A DNA stretch of 7,594 bases, from the NCBI GenBank assembly GCA_021784535.1, contig JAJYHW010000056.1:1-7594 (forward strand). The letters are read 5' to 3'. The notes beneath the pieces were generated by a model that worked only from the letters and a program-made list of their open reading frames with translations, had not been told where the DNA came from and did no database searches. A program made the position numbers and the translations under genes. Below are positions 1 through 6,390 of this stretch, piece after piece (position 1 is the stretch's first letter; the number at the start of each line of letters is the position of its first letter). This DNA is from a bacterium. Its GTDB lineage: Bacteria > Patescibacteriota > Microgenomatia > Levybacterales > UBA12049.

Positions 1-718
1 CGTAAGCAATTGGTTTCTCGTCAAAATATAATAGATGAGTAGTAAAATGCTCTTTTAAATTTTGAGCAAGCGATTTGTACAATTCCTTATGCTTCTGGTT
101 AACAAACGTTAGATAACCCTGATTATACTTTGCGTTCTCTTTATCAATTTGAAAAACGCTTTTCATCGCATTTTTGGAAAAACCTTTAAATCGCTTGAAT
201 GTTATTCTCTCATTATATTTTTTTGCTTTTTTCATAAATAATTTATATAGAGGTAACATACTGTTCTTCTGAATATCATTTTGCAGTCGGAGAAAATAAT
301 TTCTGGTTTGAGGGATAAAGCGTACTTCAGGAATGTATCGATGCGATCTGGCAATAAATTTTTGCGGAATATTATCTAAAACGACAGTACCCATACTGCG
401 AAGCTGAGTACCGATTTCTTTTATTACTCGTGTGTCTTTGGGATCAAGAAGAAACGGTACTCCATAACTAAAATTACCCGGCCCTGCTGTATAGCAGGAG
501 AGGCCAAATCGCTTTTCTTTCACAACATAGGCAACTGCAACAAGCTTATTATTTCGATAAAACATCATAATACGAAAAGTTTGATACGAGTATGCTTTTA
601 AAAGAGATGTAAGCCATGCTGGAGAATTGCTTGCATTTGCATAAGATGATTTCTCCCATAAGGCATGCCATTCTTTATAGACAGCTAAATCTAATTGATT
701 ATGTGTAATGACTTTCAT
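1..718 (-). CDS. FemAB/CelD-type (GNAT-fold) acyltransferase, C-terminus outside the window
   Basis: ATG start at 718; 239 codons are visible and the frame is still open at the left edge. The N-terminal part (residues 1-145) has the layout of BioF2/CelD-like acetyltransferases: a helical start (KEWHALWEKS), then beta strands (RIMMFYRNNKLVAVAYVV, 49-66), then a GPGNFSYG-type loop (79-86). From about residue 150 the Lys/Arg-rich helix and the segment ending YFDEKPIAY resemble the start of the acetyltransferase domain of this family (Acetyltransf_6, PF13480). The acyl-CoA binding core would lie beyond the window. There is no signal peptide or membrane segment, so it is probably cytosolic. It follows the glycosyltransferase gene by 22 bp on the same strand, so the two are probably cotranscribed. 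Family members often acylate or aminoacylate envelope glycans or peptidoglycan; the substrate here is unknown. The Shine-Dalgarno is weak at best (GAGAATGG about 7 bases upstream). The family call is from pattern recognition only. Confidence 0.72.
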   Translation of the reverse strand, partial: MKVITHNQLDLAVYKEWHALWEKSSYANASNSPAWLTSLLKAYSYQTFRIMMFYRNNKLVAVAYVVKEKRFGLSCYTAGPGNFSYGVPFLLDPKDTRVIKEIGTQLRSMGTVVLDNIPQKFIARSHRYIPEVRFIPQTRNYFLRLQNDIQKNSMLPLYKLFMKKAKKYNERITFKRFKGFSKNAMKSVFQIDKENAKYNQGYLTFVNQKHKELYKSLAQNLKEHFTTHLLYFDEKPIAY

Positions 719-740
719 AAGAATACCATTCTCAGTAAAA

Positions 741-3700
741 TTACTGTTCTTTTACCGACGTTGGAAGCATCGCATCTGAATAGGAAGGACTGAAGATACT
801 TTGTGTGCCGTTTTTTTCTATCAATTGATAGAATGCGTCCGCGCTTTTCTTCCAGTCAAAATTTTTTGCCCAAAGCTGTGCTTCTTGTGAAAGATTTACC
901 CGCAGCATGTCATCATTTGCTATCTGCATCATGGCATCGGCAAATGCCGTGACATTTCCTGCCGGAACAAGAATTCCTGTCTGATAATTAATAACAGAAT
1001 CCTGCAATCCGCTTACACGCGAAGCAATAACCGGAGTACCCGCCGCATTTGCTTCAATAACCGTAAGGCCCCAGCCCTCCATTTGCGAAGGTTGAATAGC
1101 GGCCCAGCTTTTCGCGAGCAAAAATGCTTTTTCCTGCTCACTTACCTTACCATGAAACGTAACTGCATTTTCCATTCCAAGGGATATAACAAGTTTCTTC
1201 AGACTTGCATAACTTTCTCCGCTTCCTACAATTGCAAGTGTCGCGTCTTTTTTCACCCGTGCTACCTTTGCAAACGCTTTTATCGCGATATCAACCTGCT
1301 TATACTCTTTCAGTCTTCCAAGATAAATATAAGAAGGATGATCCGTTTTCGGATAATTCACAAAAAGTTTTTCAGATACTCCGCTATGAATAATTTGAAT
1401 ATTTTTTTCTTTTGTAAAACTGAGATTCATAATATCCTTTTGTGAAGACGGCGAAATAGTAACTACATCTTTATTCCGATAAACAATTGGCATTAATCTT
1501 CCCTCCATAAATGCCGCGATTACATTAAAAGGAAACTTTAAAAAAATATAAAATATTTCCTGATGCACGTGATAGATAAGCAGGATAATCTGTTCTTTCG
1601 CGTAAAAAGGAGTAAAGAAGGGGATACCATTTTCGCAATCAACGATAACGTCATAGTTCCCGCGGAATTTATTCAGATAATAGATAAACGCAAACAAATA
1701 CACGGTATAGGTACCGCCTCGGCGATACACCTCTATACCATCTACCTTTTCATATCGGGGATGCTTATTATCGTTACCGCAAAAAAGTGTCACTTTATTG
1801 CCATCAGCAACCCATCGCTTTGCCAACTCATGAATATATACTTCAGCACCGCCCGCGTTTTTATGACGTGTATCCCGCCAGTTAAAGATAAGTATACGCG
1901 CATTGTTTCCTGTCCATCTTCTCTCCGTTACAGGTTTTTCAAACAAACTGAAAAAACTGGCAATATTATTTTCTACTATTCGCTTAAAACCGGCACTCAT
2001 TTCCAAAACAATAAGAGCAACCAGATTCAGTGAACCGATAAAAGAAAATATCTTTACAACAGAAATTAACGTATCATGATGAAAATAAATAAAAGGAATT
2101 TGCAGCAGCAGCACTGATATCATTGTTACTGTATATGTATAGATCTTTTTATAAAAGTTAAATGTCGTTAGTCGATAAGCAATTGCCAGACACATCAATC
2201 CAAAGATGTAATAGCTGATATACGGAATAACTGTTGTAAATTGTCCGCCCATCATTGTCGGTATAAAATAATTTCCCTCAAGACCGAAGAAAACAAATCC
2301 TATCCAGTTGAGAAGAAAGGTAAAGAAGATAAGCCGGTATAGATACGCTTTACTCTGTTTTTGTTTTGTGAGATATGCTGTAATACTATTTGAACCGAAA
2401 AGACTGACAAAAAATATCGCCTTACCAATAAGTGAAGTAAGCATATAAATCTGTGCATCTTCATAACTTAAAAAGTATTTTGCCAGCACCAAATCAAGAT
2501 TGAGCATGATAACAAGGGGGAGCCATCGGAAAACGAAATACTTATGCAATTGAAAATCCCATAGCCTCATAACTGGAGCAAAAACCGGACGAGAGCGATG
2601 CTTCTTCGCAGCAGCTTTCTGTTTGCCGAGATGAAATCCATGAATCGTTTTTTCCCAATAATGTGGTTTTAAGATAAGCTGATACAAAGCGACAAATGCA
2701 GCCATACTCATCATCAGCCAATATACGGGAATTAACAAAATATATTTTACAAGATCCCATTGATCACGTTTGGCCACGGCGATCATATAAGTATATAAAA
2801 AGATAAAATTCCCAAAAATCCATGAACAAACGGCAAGATATGAAAAAGGTGGTTGATAAATCACCAGCATGACAGGTCCGACAAGTGGAAAAGCAGTAAA
2901 GTAGAGGATAGTCATCACCCACATGACGGGATTAAGCAAGGCAAAGATGATCTTGCCGCCGACAGTTAGCTGAAAAATGATGTTATGCCACAAACCTTTT
3001 GCCTTGATAAACGGCACGATATTGCGTGTATGCACAAGATAGGTCTGCATGTATCCTTTAAGCCATCGGGAACGCTGACGCAGCCAGTTTCTTCCTACAC
3101 TTGTCGCTTCTTCATACGTTGTTGAGTCAATAATTGCAGTACGGTATCCTTGCTGAAATAAACGTACGCCAAGATCTGCATCTTCCGTCACATTGAAGGG
3201 GTCCCATCCTTGTAATTGCTTAAGAATTGCTGTCTCAAAATGATTACTGGTGCCGCCAAGCGGGATTGCTGAATTAAGCGATTGCAATCCCGGCAAAGTC
3301 ACATCAAACCATAGTGCATACTCAGCGGTAAAAAATCGTGTGAGCAAATTCTGCCGGGCATTATAATAACTTAATTTCGCCTGCAGACATTTGACATTTG
3401 CAGGAGCCTTACGAAATGCTAGATATGCTTTTTTCAACTGAAGCGGATCAGGCAAATCTTCTGCGTCGTAAATCACCAGATAATGACCTCTTGCATAAGA
3501 AAGACCATAATTGCACGCTTTGGGTTTGGTTTTTGGTTTGGAATCAGGTACGACAATTATTCGTGCATAATACGGCAACGTCATCGTGTTAAATGCGGCT
3601 ATTGTTTCCTTATCATCTTCTTCCAGAAGAAATAGTACATCCAGTTTCTCTTTTGGCCAATCAAGCTTTGCAATTCCGTCAAGAAATTGCGGGACGATGT

Positions 3701-4154
3701 GTACTTCTTTGTACAAAGGACATAAAATAGAATATACGGGAAGTGTTTTTTCATCAAGTGACTGTATGGCTTCATCAGAAACAGTAATTTCATGATTTTT
3801 ATGAAGGCTTCGTAATACAACAAACAAGCTAAAAAGCGCATCAATAAAATACAGCAAACTCAAAATCGCGACGACTGCTCGCATTGTCGGAAAGGGAGCA
3901 TGATAAAAAAGTACCAGCAGCACAAGAGGCATGCCGATAAGAAAAATTTTTTGTGTCAGTGAAAATGTCTGTAATGCTGAAAATTGCGGGGAAAGAGTAG
4001 TGTGCGTAATATAATTTTTCTTTTTATGCGTGATACCTGCGCGTCTCATAGAGCCTTTTTCAGGCTGAATGGATATATATTTTGATCGGTTTAATTTTTT
4101 ATACAATCTTTTTCGTATTGCTCCTGCCATATGCTTATTAATATTGCTTATCAA
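741..4154 (-). CDS. Tripartite membrane protein: GT2 glycosyltransferase, half MOP-flippase, GT4 glycosyltransferase
   Basis: 1137 residues. Residues 1-50 are strongly basic and cytoplasmic. Membrane helices lie at about 68-84 and 92-113. The GT2 catalytic domain spans about 135-370 with EEDD (178-181), DAED (230-233), TED (323-325) and QRSRW (360-364, the QxxRW motif), as in BcsA/XagB-like enzymes. Four more helices follow (about 390-410, 411-432, 438-460, 468-494), then the PHYWEKTIHG signature (497-506) that usually closes such enzymes. Residues 536-720 contain six further helices and read like the C-terminal half of Wzx-type flippases (NLDLVLAKYF at 552, then LIGKAIFF at 575). Residues 752-1113 form a GT4/GT-B domain with GGAE (768-771), YLGRL (944-948) and the E-x7-E pair E1026/E1034. 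The likely job is synthesis and membrane passage of a surface polysaccharide at the inner face of the membrane; sugar donors cannot be read from sequence. The start is uncertain: TTG at 4154 gives the longest form, and ATG at 4130 (residue 9) or ATG at 4049 (residue 36, preceded by AAAAAGG) are alternatives. All core domains are intact. Confidence 0.9.
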   Translation of the reverse strand: MISNINKHMAGAIRKRLYKKLNRSKYISIQPEKGSMRRAGITHKKKNYITHTTLSPQFSALQTFSLTQKIFLIGMPLVLLVLFYHAPFPTMRAVVAILSLLYFIDALFSLFVVLRSLHKNHEITVSDEAIQSLDEKTLPVYSILCPLYKEVHIVPQFLDGIAKLDWPKEKLDVLFLLEEDDKETIAAFNTMTLPYYARIIVVPDSKPKTKPKACNYGLSYARGHYLVIYDAEDLPDPLQLKKAYLAFRKAPANVKCLQAKLSYYNARQNLLTRFFTAEYALWFDVTLPGLQSLNSAIPLGGTSNHFETAILKQLQGWDPFNVTEDADLGVRLFQQGYRTAIIDSTTYEEATSVGRNWLRQRSRWLKGYMQTYLVHTRNIVPFIKAKGLWHNIIFQLTVGGKIIFALLNPVMWVMTILYFTAFPLVGPVMLVIYQPPFSYLAVCSWIFGNFIFLYTYMIAVAKRDQWDLVKYILLIPVYWLMMSMAAFVALYQLILKPHYWEKTIHGFHLGKQKAAAKKHRSRPVFAPVMRLWDFQLHKYFVFRWLPLVIMLNLDLVLAKYFLSYEDAQIYMLTSLIGKAIFFVSLFGSNSITAYLTKQKQSKAYLYRLIFFTFLLNWIGFVFFGLEGNYFIPTMMGGQFTTVIPYISYYIFGLMCLAIAYRLTTFNFYKKIYTYTVTMISVLLLQIPFIYFHHDTLISVVKIFSFIGSLNLVALIVLEMSAGFKRIVENNIASFFSLFEKPVTERRWTGNNARILIFNWRDTRHKNAGGAEVYIHELAKRWVADGNKVTLFCGNDNKHPRYEKVDGIEVYRRGGTYTVYLFAFIYYLNKFRGNYDVIVDCENGIPFFTPFYAKEQIILLIYHVHQEIFYIFLKFPFNVIAAFMEGRLMPIVYRNKDVVTISPSSQKDIMNLSFTKEKNIQIIHSGVSEKLFVNYPKTDHPSYIYLGRLKEYKQVDIAIKAFAKVARVKKDATLAIVGSGESYASLKKLVISLGMENAVTFHGKVSEQEKAFLLAKSWAAIQPSQMEGWGLTVIEANAAGTPVIASRVSGLQDSVINYQTGILVPAGNVTAFADAMMQIANDDMLRVNLSQEAQLWAKNFDWKKSADAFYQLIEKNGTQSIFSPSYSDAMLPTSVKEQ

Positions 4155-4178
4155 TTTAAGTAACGAAACTGATAATAT

Positions 4179-4207
4179 AGTATACTACAAATATATCTTA
4201 TAGTAAA
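4179..4207 (-). promoter_or_regulatory. Possible promoter of the glycosyltransferase operon
   Basis: Reading the minus strand, TTTACT (4202-4207) is followed after 17 bp by TATACT (4179-4184). This is a 4/6 match to the -35 and a 5/6 match to the -10 of a sigma-70-type promoter. It would start transcription near 4172, about 18 bases before the TTG at 4154 and about 42 before the ATG at 4130. The region is very AT-rich, so similar matches arise by chance; position is the main support. Confidence 0.35.
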
Positions 4208-4522
4208 GTAGGAGAATAGATATACGTTTTATGGCAGTCTTGTTTTCTACAATAGCAGATGATTTTCTATTTTGTCAACATGAATTTCACTTTGTCGATG
4301 GTCTGCACGAAGTTTGTGTTACATTTCTGTGTTCAACATATATTTTTATACGAGCTTTACTTTGTTTGTATATAGATGAGTCTTATAGTTCAAATTTAAA
4401 AAATTAGCATGCGCTATTTATCATTGCAGGGAATACTCGATTAAATTTATACTTCACTACGGAATCAACACTTTCTATTACGTTCTAAATTTAAATCTAA
4501 TTACAAAACTTTGGTGGTAAAT

Positions 4523-4551
4523 TTGACAGAACTTAGTTATTTTGTTATCCT
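4523..4551 (+). promoter_or_regulatory. Sigma-70-like promoter facing the IS200 element and the Fic gene
   Basis: A perfect -35 (TTGACA, 4523-4528) is followed after exactly 17 bp by TATCCT (4546-4551, 4/6 match to TATAAT). Transcription would start near 4558, on the short palindrome ATAGACTAT (4557-4565), which resembles the two palindromes in front of the Fic gene. No gene starts directly downstream; the next sequence is the right-end hairpin of the insertion element, read antisense to tnpA. It is either the displaced Fic promoter, the source of a short antisense RNA, or a chance match. Confidence 0.45.
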
Positions 4552-4576
4552 AACAGATAGACTATTAAGTGATACT

Positions 4577-4605
4577 CCACGGACGCCGTTTCACTTTGTC
4601 CGTGG
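4577..4605 (-). repeat. Right-end (RE) hairpin of the IS200 element
   Basis: A perfect 8-bp stem, CCACGGAC (4577-4584) with GTCCGTGG (4598-4605), encloses a 13-base loop. The tnpA stop codon (TGA on the minus strand, 4591-4593) falls inside the loop, so the end of the gene and the end of the element overlap. In this family such a hairpin is bound by TnpA at the 3' end of the element. On the plus strand the stem is followed by a pyrimidine run, CTTCTTTTCTTCT, so it might also slow or stop transcription entering from 4523-4551. Confidence 0.75.
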
Positions 4606-5031
4606 CTTCTTTTCTTCTACAAGCGTAGCTTGACCAAGATCTTGTTTTTCCTGATACTGAATGTATCTCCTTATCACCGACTCGTTCGCTCCAACGGAGC
4701 TAACAAAATATCCAACTGACCACATCTCGCGTCTTGTTTGGAGATACGCAAACTGTTTTCGCATCAATCTGCTACTTGTACCTTTCAACACTCCGATCAC
4801 CGCACTTATTGCATATTTTGGTGGTATTTCGATAAGCATGTGAACATGATCAACTTGGATATTTTGTTCACTGATATAGACGTCTGGATACCTCTCCTCA
4901 ATGACAGTATAAAATACTTTCTCTAAGTATTCCTTAACTCCCGGTACTAATATCTTATGCCTGTATTTCGGTATCCAGACTACGTGGTACTGTGTTTGAT
5001 AGGCTACATGTGCTTGTACCTTTATTCTCAC
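4591..5031 (-). CDS. tnpA: IS200/IS605-family Y1 HUH transposase TnpA
   Basis: 146 residues, a usual length for this family. The N-terminal strand pattern QYHVVWIPKYRHKIL (14-28) is typical. The HUH metal site is H62-V-H64 in the context VDHVHMLIEIPPK (60-72). The catalytic tyrosine is most likely Y123 in IRRYIQYQ, with Q127 four residues on, as expected for the third metal ligand. WSVGYFVSSVG (104-114) is the conserved stretch before the catalytic helix. It cuts and rejoins single-stranded DNA at the element ends, using a phosphotyrosine link, as a dimer. The start is GTG at 5031: an in-frame TGA at 5044-5046 rules out anything much longer and no ATG lies between. There is no clear Shine-Dalgarno, and a TATAAT five bases upstream suggests a leaderless message. 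No frameshift or missing key residue is seen. Confidence 0.93.
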   Translation of the reverse strand: MRIKVQAHVAYQTQYHVVWIPKYRHKILVPGVKEYLEKVFYTVIEERYPDVYISEQNIQVDHVHMLIEIPPKYAISAVIGVLKGTSSRLMRKQFAYLQTRREMWSVGYFVSSVGANESVIRRYIQYQEKQDLGQATLVEEKKPRTK

Positions 5032-5037
5032 CCATTC

Positions 5038-5046
5038 ATTATATCA
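5038..5046 (-). promoter_or_regulatory. Extended -10 element of tnpA
   Basis: On the minus strand TGA-TATAAT (5046 down to 5038) is a perfect extended -10 motif (TGn plus TATAAT). Counting about 7 bases on places the transcription start at 5031, the GTG start codon itself, which implies a leaderless transcript. No good -35 is visible at 16-18 bp, which fits an extended -10 promoter. Confidence 0.45.
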
Positions 5047-5078
5047 ATCCCACCCAAACAAGATCTTGGACTGACTCC

Positions 5079-5112
5079 ATCCCCGGGTTTCGCTGCGGCT
5101 CAACCCGCGGAT
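5079..5112 (-). repeat. Left-end (LE) hairpin of the IS200 element
   Basis: ATCC-C-CGGGTT (5079-5089) pairs with AACCCG-C-GGAT (5102-5112): ten base pairs with one C-C mismatch, around a 12-base loop that can pair two bases further (GC at 5092-5093 with GC at 5098-5099). It is GC-rich against a very AT-rich background and lies about 50 bases upstream of the tnpA start, where the subterminal left-end hairpin of IS200-group elements is expected. Confidence 0.65.
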
Positions 5113-5127
5113 CTAAGTTCGGTATTT

Positions 5128-5166
5128 ATTAGACTAATTAATAGATTTAAATTAGACTAATTAATA
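5128..5166 (+). promoter_or_regulatory. Twin palindromic repeats upstream of fic, likely operator
   Basis: The 16-base sequence ATTAGACTAATTAATA occurs twice, at 5128-5143 and 5151-5166, 23 bp apart start to start (about two helical turns). Each copy contains the palindrome ATTAG-A-CTAAT. The second copy ends 12 bases before the Fic start codon, so a bound protein would block either promoter recognition or translation. The Fic protein carries its own winged helix, so autoregulation is a reasonable idea, but nothing in the sequence proves who binds. A third, weaker match, ATAGACTATTAA, lies at 4557-4568 on the far side of the IS200 element. Confidence 0.5.
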
Positions 5167-5178
5167 AATATATATATT

Positions 5179-6390
5179 ATGGAAGAAATAACAATAGAGC
5201 ACCCGTTTACACAACCGTTTCTTAATCAATTTCTTTTAGCACCCAGTCTGTTGCCTTTTACTGATGAAGAGCTAAAAAAGTTAGATACCGATTTAAGTAA
5301 ATATGAAGTGCTATTTTTAAACCCTGATATAGAAAAGAATCTTATAAATAATAACGAGCTGCTTGCATCTTTTGCTATATCTAAAGCAGAAAATTCTAAA
5401 TTAACGCTTCTTGAAGCGCAGAATGTCTATGACTTTGTTATAAGTAATAAAGATTACACGTTTATCCATGAGAAACTTCAAAATAGGGAGAGGTTGACAC
5501 AGAAGGATCATGACAAATTGGAGTTTTTTAATATAGCTAAAGTATTTAGGGAAGTTAACAAAAACCCAATAGATATAAACGATGTCACACCAGCATATAT
5601 TAAAGATCTTCATAAGCAATTAGCACAAGGCCTTGATATCTTTAAAGACTATTTACTCGATTTTGATGTGTATAAATCCGGACAGTGGCGTGATAACGAT
5701 AATATTCGTGTAAGCACATACAAACCAACTCCTTATACAGAAATTGAAAAGAGTGTCAAAGAATTATTAGACTGGGTGAAAAAAAATCATACGCTTACTG
5801 CAGTTGGTATTTTCCATACTGCATTATATGCGCTTCACCCTTTCTGTAACGGTAATAAGAGAGTATCACGTGTGTTAGAACATATTTTTTTACGAAGCCT
5901 AGGAGTTAATGCAAAAAATCTCTATAGCATGTCTTACTATTATCATAAAGAGAAAAAGAGATATATTAAGTACCTTTTGTTTTCATTGGAAAAGAGGTCA
6001 CTTAATCATTTTGTCGGCTTTTTTCAGGAAGCACTTGTTCTATCAATACTTGGCGTACTTAAAACCAGTCTTGAAGTGAAAAGAGACGAGTTTATCAACA
6101 ATCAAGAACTCGATGACATCACAAAAACAATCCTCAAGCCGCTTACAAAACAACATGAGGTACAATTTAAGAATTTATATAAAGAAGTAAATCGTAAATA
6201 TGCAAGGCAAACATTTGTTAATTACTTAGAAAAAGCGACTACAGAGGGAGTAATTACTAGACGGGGAGAGGGGAGAGCTGTTTATTATAGTCTTAACAGG
6301 ATTTTTCGGGAAGAACAACAACTCCACGCATTGCTTGATTTTGTGAAGCCAAAATTATCATTTATACCCGATGAAATTAAGCTCTCATAG
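5179..6390 (+). CDS. Fic-domain protein with C-terminal winged helix, non-canonical catalytic motif
   Basis: 403 residues, soluble, with no signal peptide. The Fic core (about 115-275) has the motif HPFCNGNKRVSR at 220-231; the family form is HPFx[D/E]GN[G/K]RxxR, so catalytic H220, G225-N226 and R228/R231 are kept but the Mg-binding acidic residue is Asn (N224). The target-binding flap lies near 178-190 (VSTYKPTPYT). The inhibitory helix expected N-terminal to the core is visible as ISKAEN (67-72): Glu71 and Asn72 fit (S/T)xxxE(G/N), but the Ser/Thr position is Ile67. Residues 318-372 look like a winged helix (KNLYKEVNRKYARQTFVNYLEKA, then a GEGRAVYY wing). Fic enzymes usually move AMP from ATP onto a protein hydroxyl; activity here is uncertain. 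The ATG at 5179 follows an in-frame TAA at 5158 and lacks a Shine-Dalgarno. No antitoxin gene is adjacent. The upstream palindromes suggest autoregulation. Confidence 0.9.
   Translation: MEEITIEHPFTQPFLNQFLLAPSLLPFTDEELKKLDTDLSKYEVLFLNPDIEKNLINNNELLASFAISKAENSKLTLLEAQNVYDFVISNKDYTFIHEKLQNRERLTQKDHDKLEFFNIAKVFREVNKNPIDINDVTPAYIKDLHKQLAQGLDIFKDYLLDFDVYKSGQWRDNDNIRVSTYKPTPYTEIEKSVKELLDWVKKNHTLTAVGIFHTALYALHPFCNGNKRVSRVLEHIFLRSLGVNAKNLYSMSYYYHKEKKRYIKYLLFSLEKRSLNHFVGFFQEALVLSILGVLKTSLEVKRDEFINNQELDDITKTILKPLTKQHEVQFKNLYKEVNRKYARQTFVNYLEKATTEGVITRRGEGRAVYYSLNRIFREEQQLHALLDFVKPKLSFIPDEIKLS

Larger units (their letters stand above)
4155..4576. other. Non-coding gap between the polysaccharide operon and the IS200 element
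   Basis: About 420 AT-rich bases lie between the divergent side of the glycosyltransferase gene and the insertion element. I see no credible gene here: reading frames on both strands are short and resemble nothing I recognise. No tRNA-like fold or strong terminator hairpin was seen. What it does hold is a possible minus-strand promoter close to 4179-4207 and a better plus-strand promoter at 4523-4551 that points at the element and, beyond it, the Fic gene. Confidence 0.6.
4566..5125 (-). mobile_element. IS200-type insertion sequence (IS200/IS605 family, tnpA only)
   Basis: One Y1 transposase gene (minus strand) is bracketed by a hairpin at its 3' side (4577-4605) and an imperfect hairpin at its 5' side (5079-5112). 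This is the single-gene layout of IS200-group elements, which move as single-stranded DNA and recognise subterminal hairpins instead of terminal inverted repeats. There is no tnpB or iscB partner and no room for one. The exact ends cannot be fixed because this family makes no target-site duplication; the edges given are estimates from hairpin positions, uncertain by about 10-15 bases each side. The transposase gene looks intact, so the element may be active. Confidence 0.85.

Noticed and set aside
1563..2033. A 156-codon plus-strand reading frame
   Set aside because: It lies wholly antisense to the GT4 and half-flippase part of the glycosyltransferase gene, which has clear family motifs; the antisense translation shows none.
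4285..4600. The 12-mer TTTCACTTTGTC at 4285-4296 and again at 4589-4600 in the right-end hairpin, as a sign of a second IS200 end
   Set aside because: The first copy has no matching stem partner upstream, and one or two shared 12-mers are expected by chance in a window of this size.
4155..5178. A tnpB/iscB gene or an omega-type guide RNA linked to the IS200 element
   Set aside because: No RuvC-like frame exists on either strand, and the space on both sides of tnpA is only hairpins and short AT-rich flanks.
5179..6390. Fic gene as the toxin of a two-gene toxin-antitoxin pair
   Set aside because: No small antitoxin gene is next to it on either side; upstream is the insertion element and downstream a gene-free stretch. 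The protein also carries its own likely inhibitory helix.
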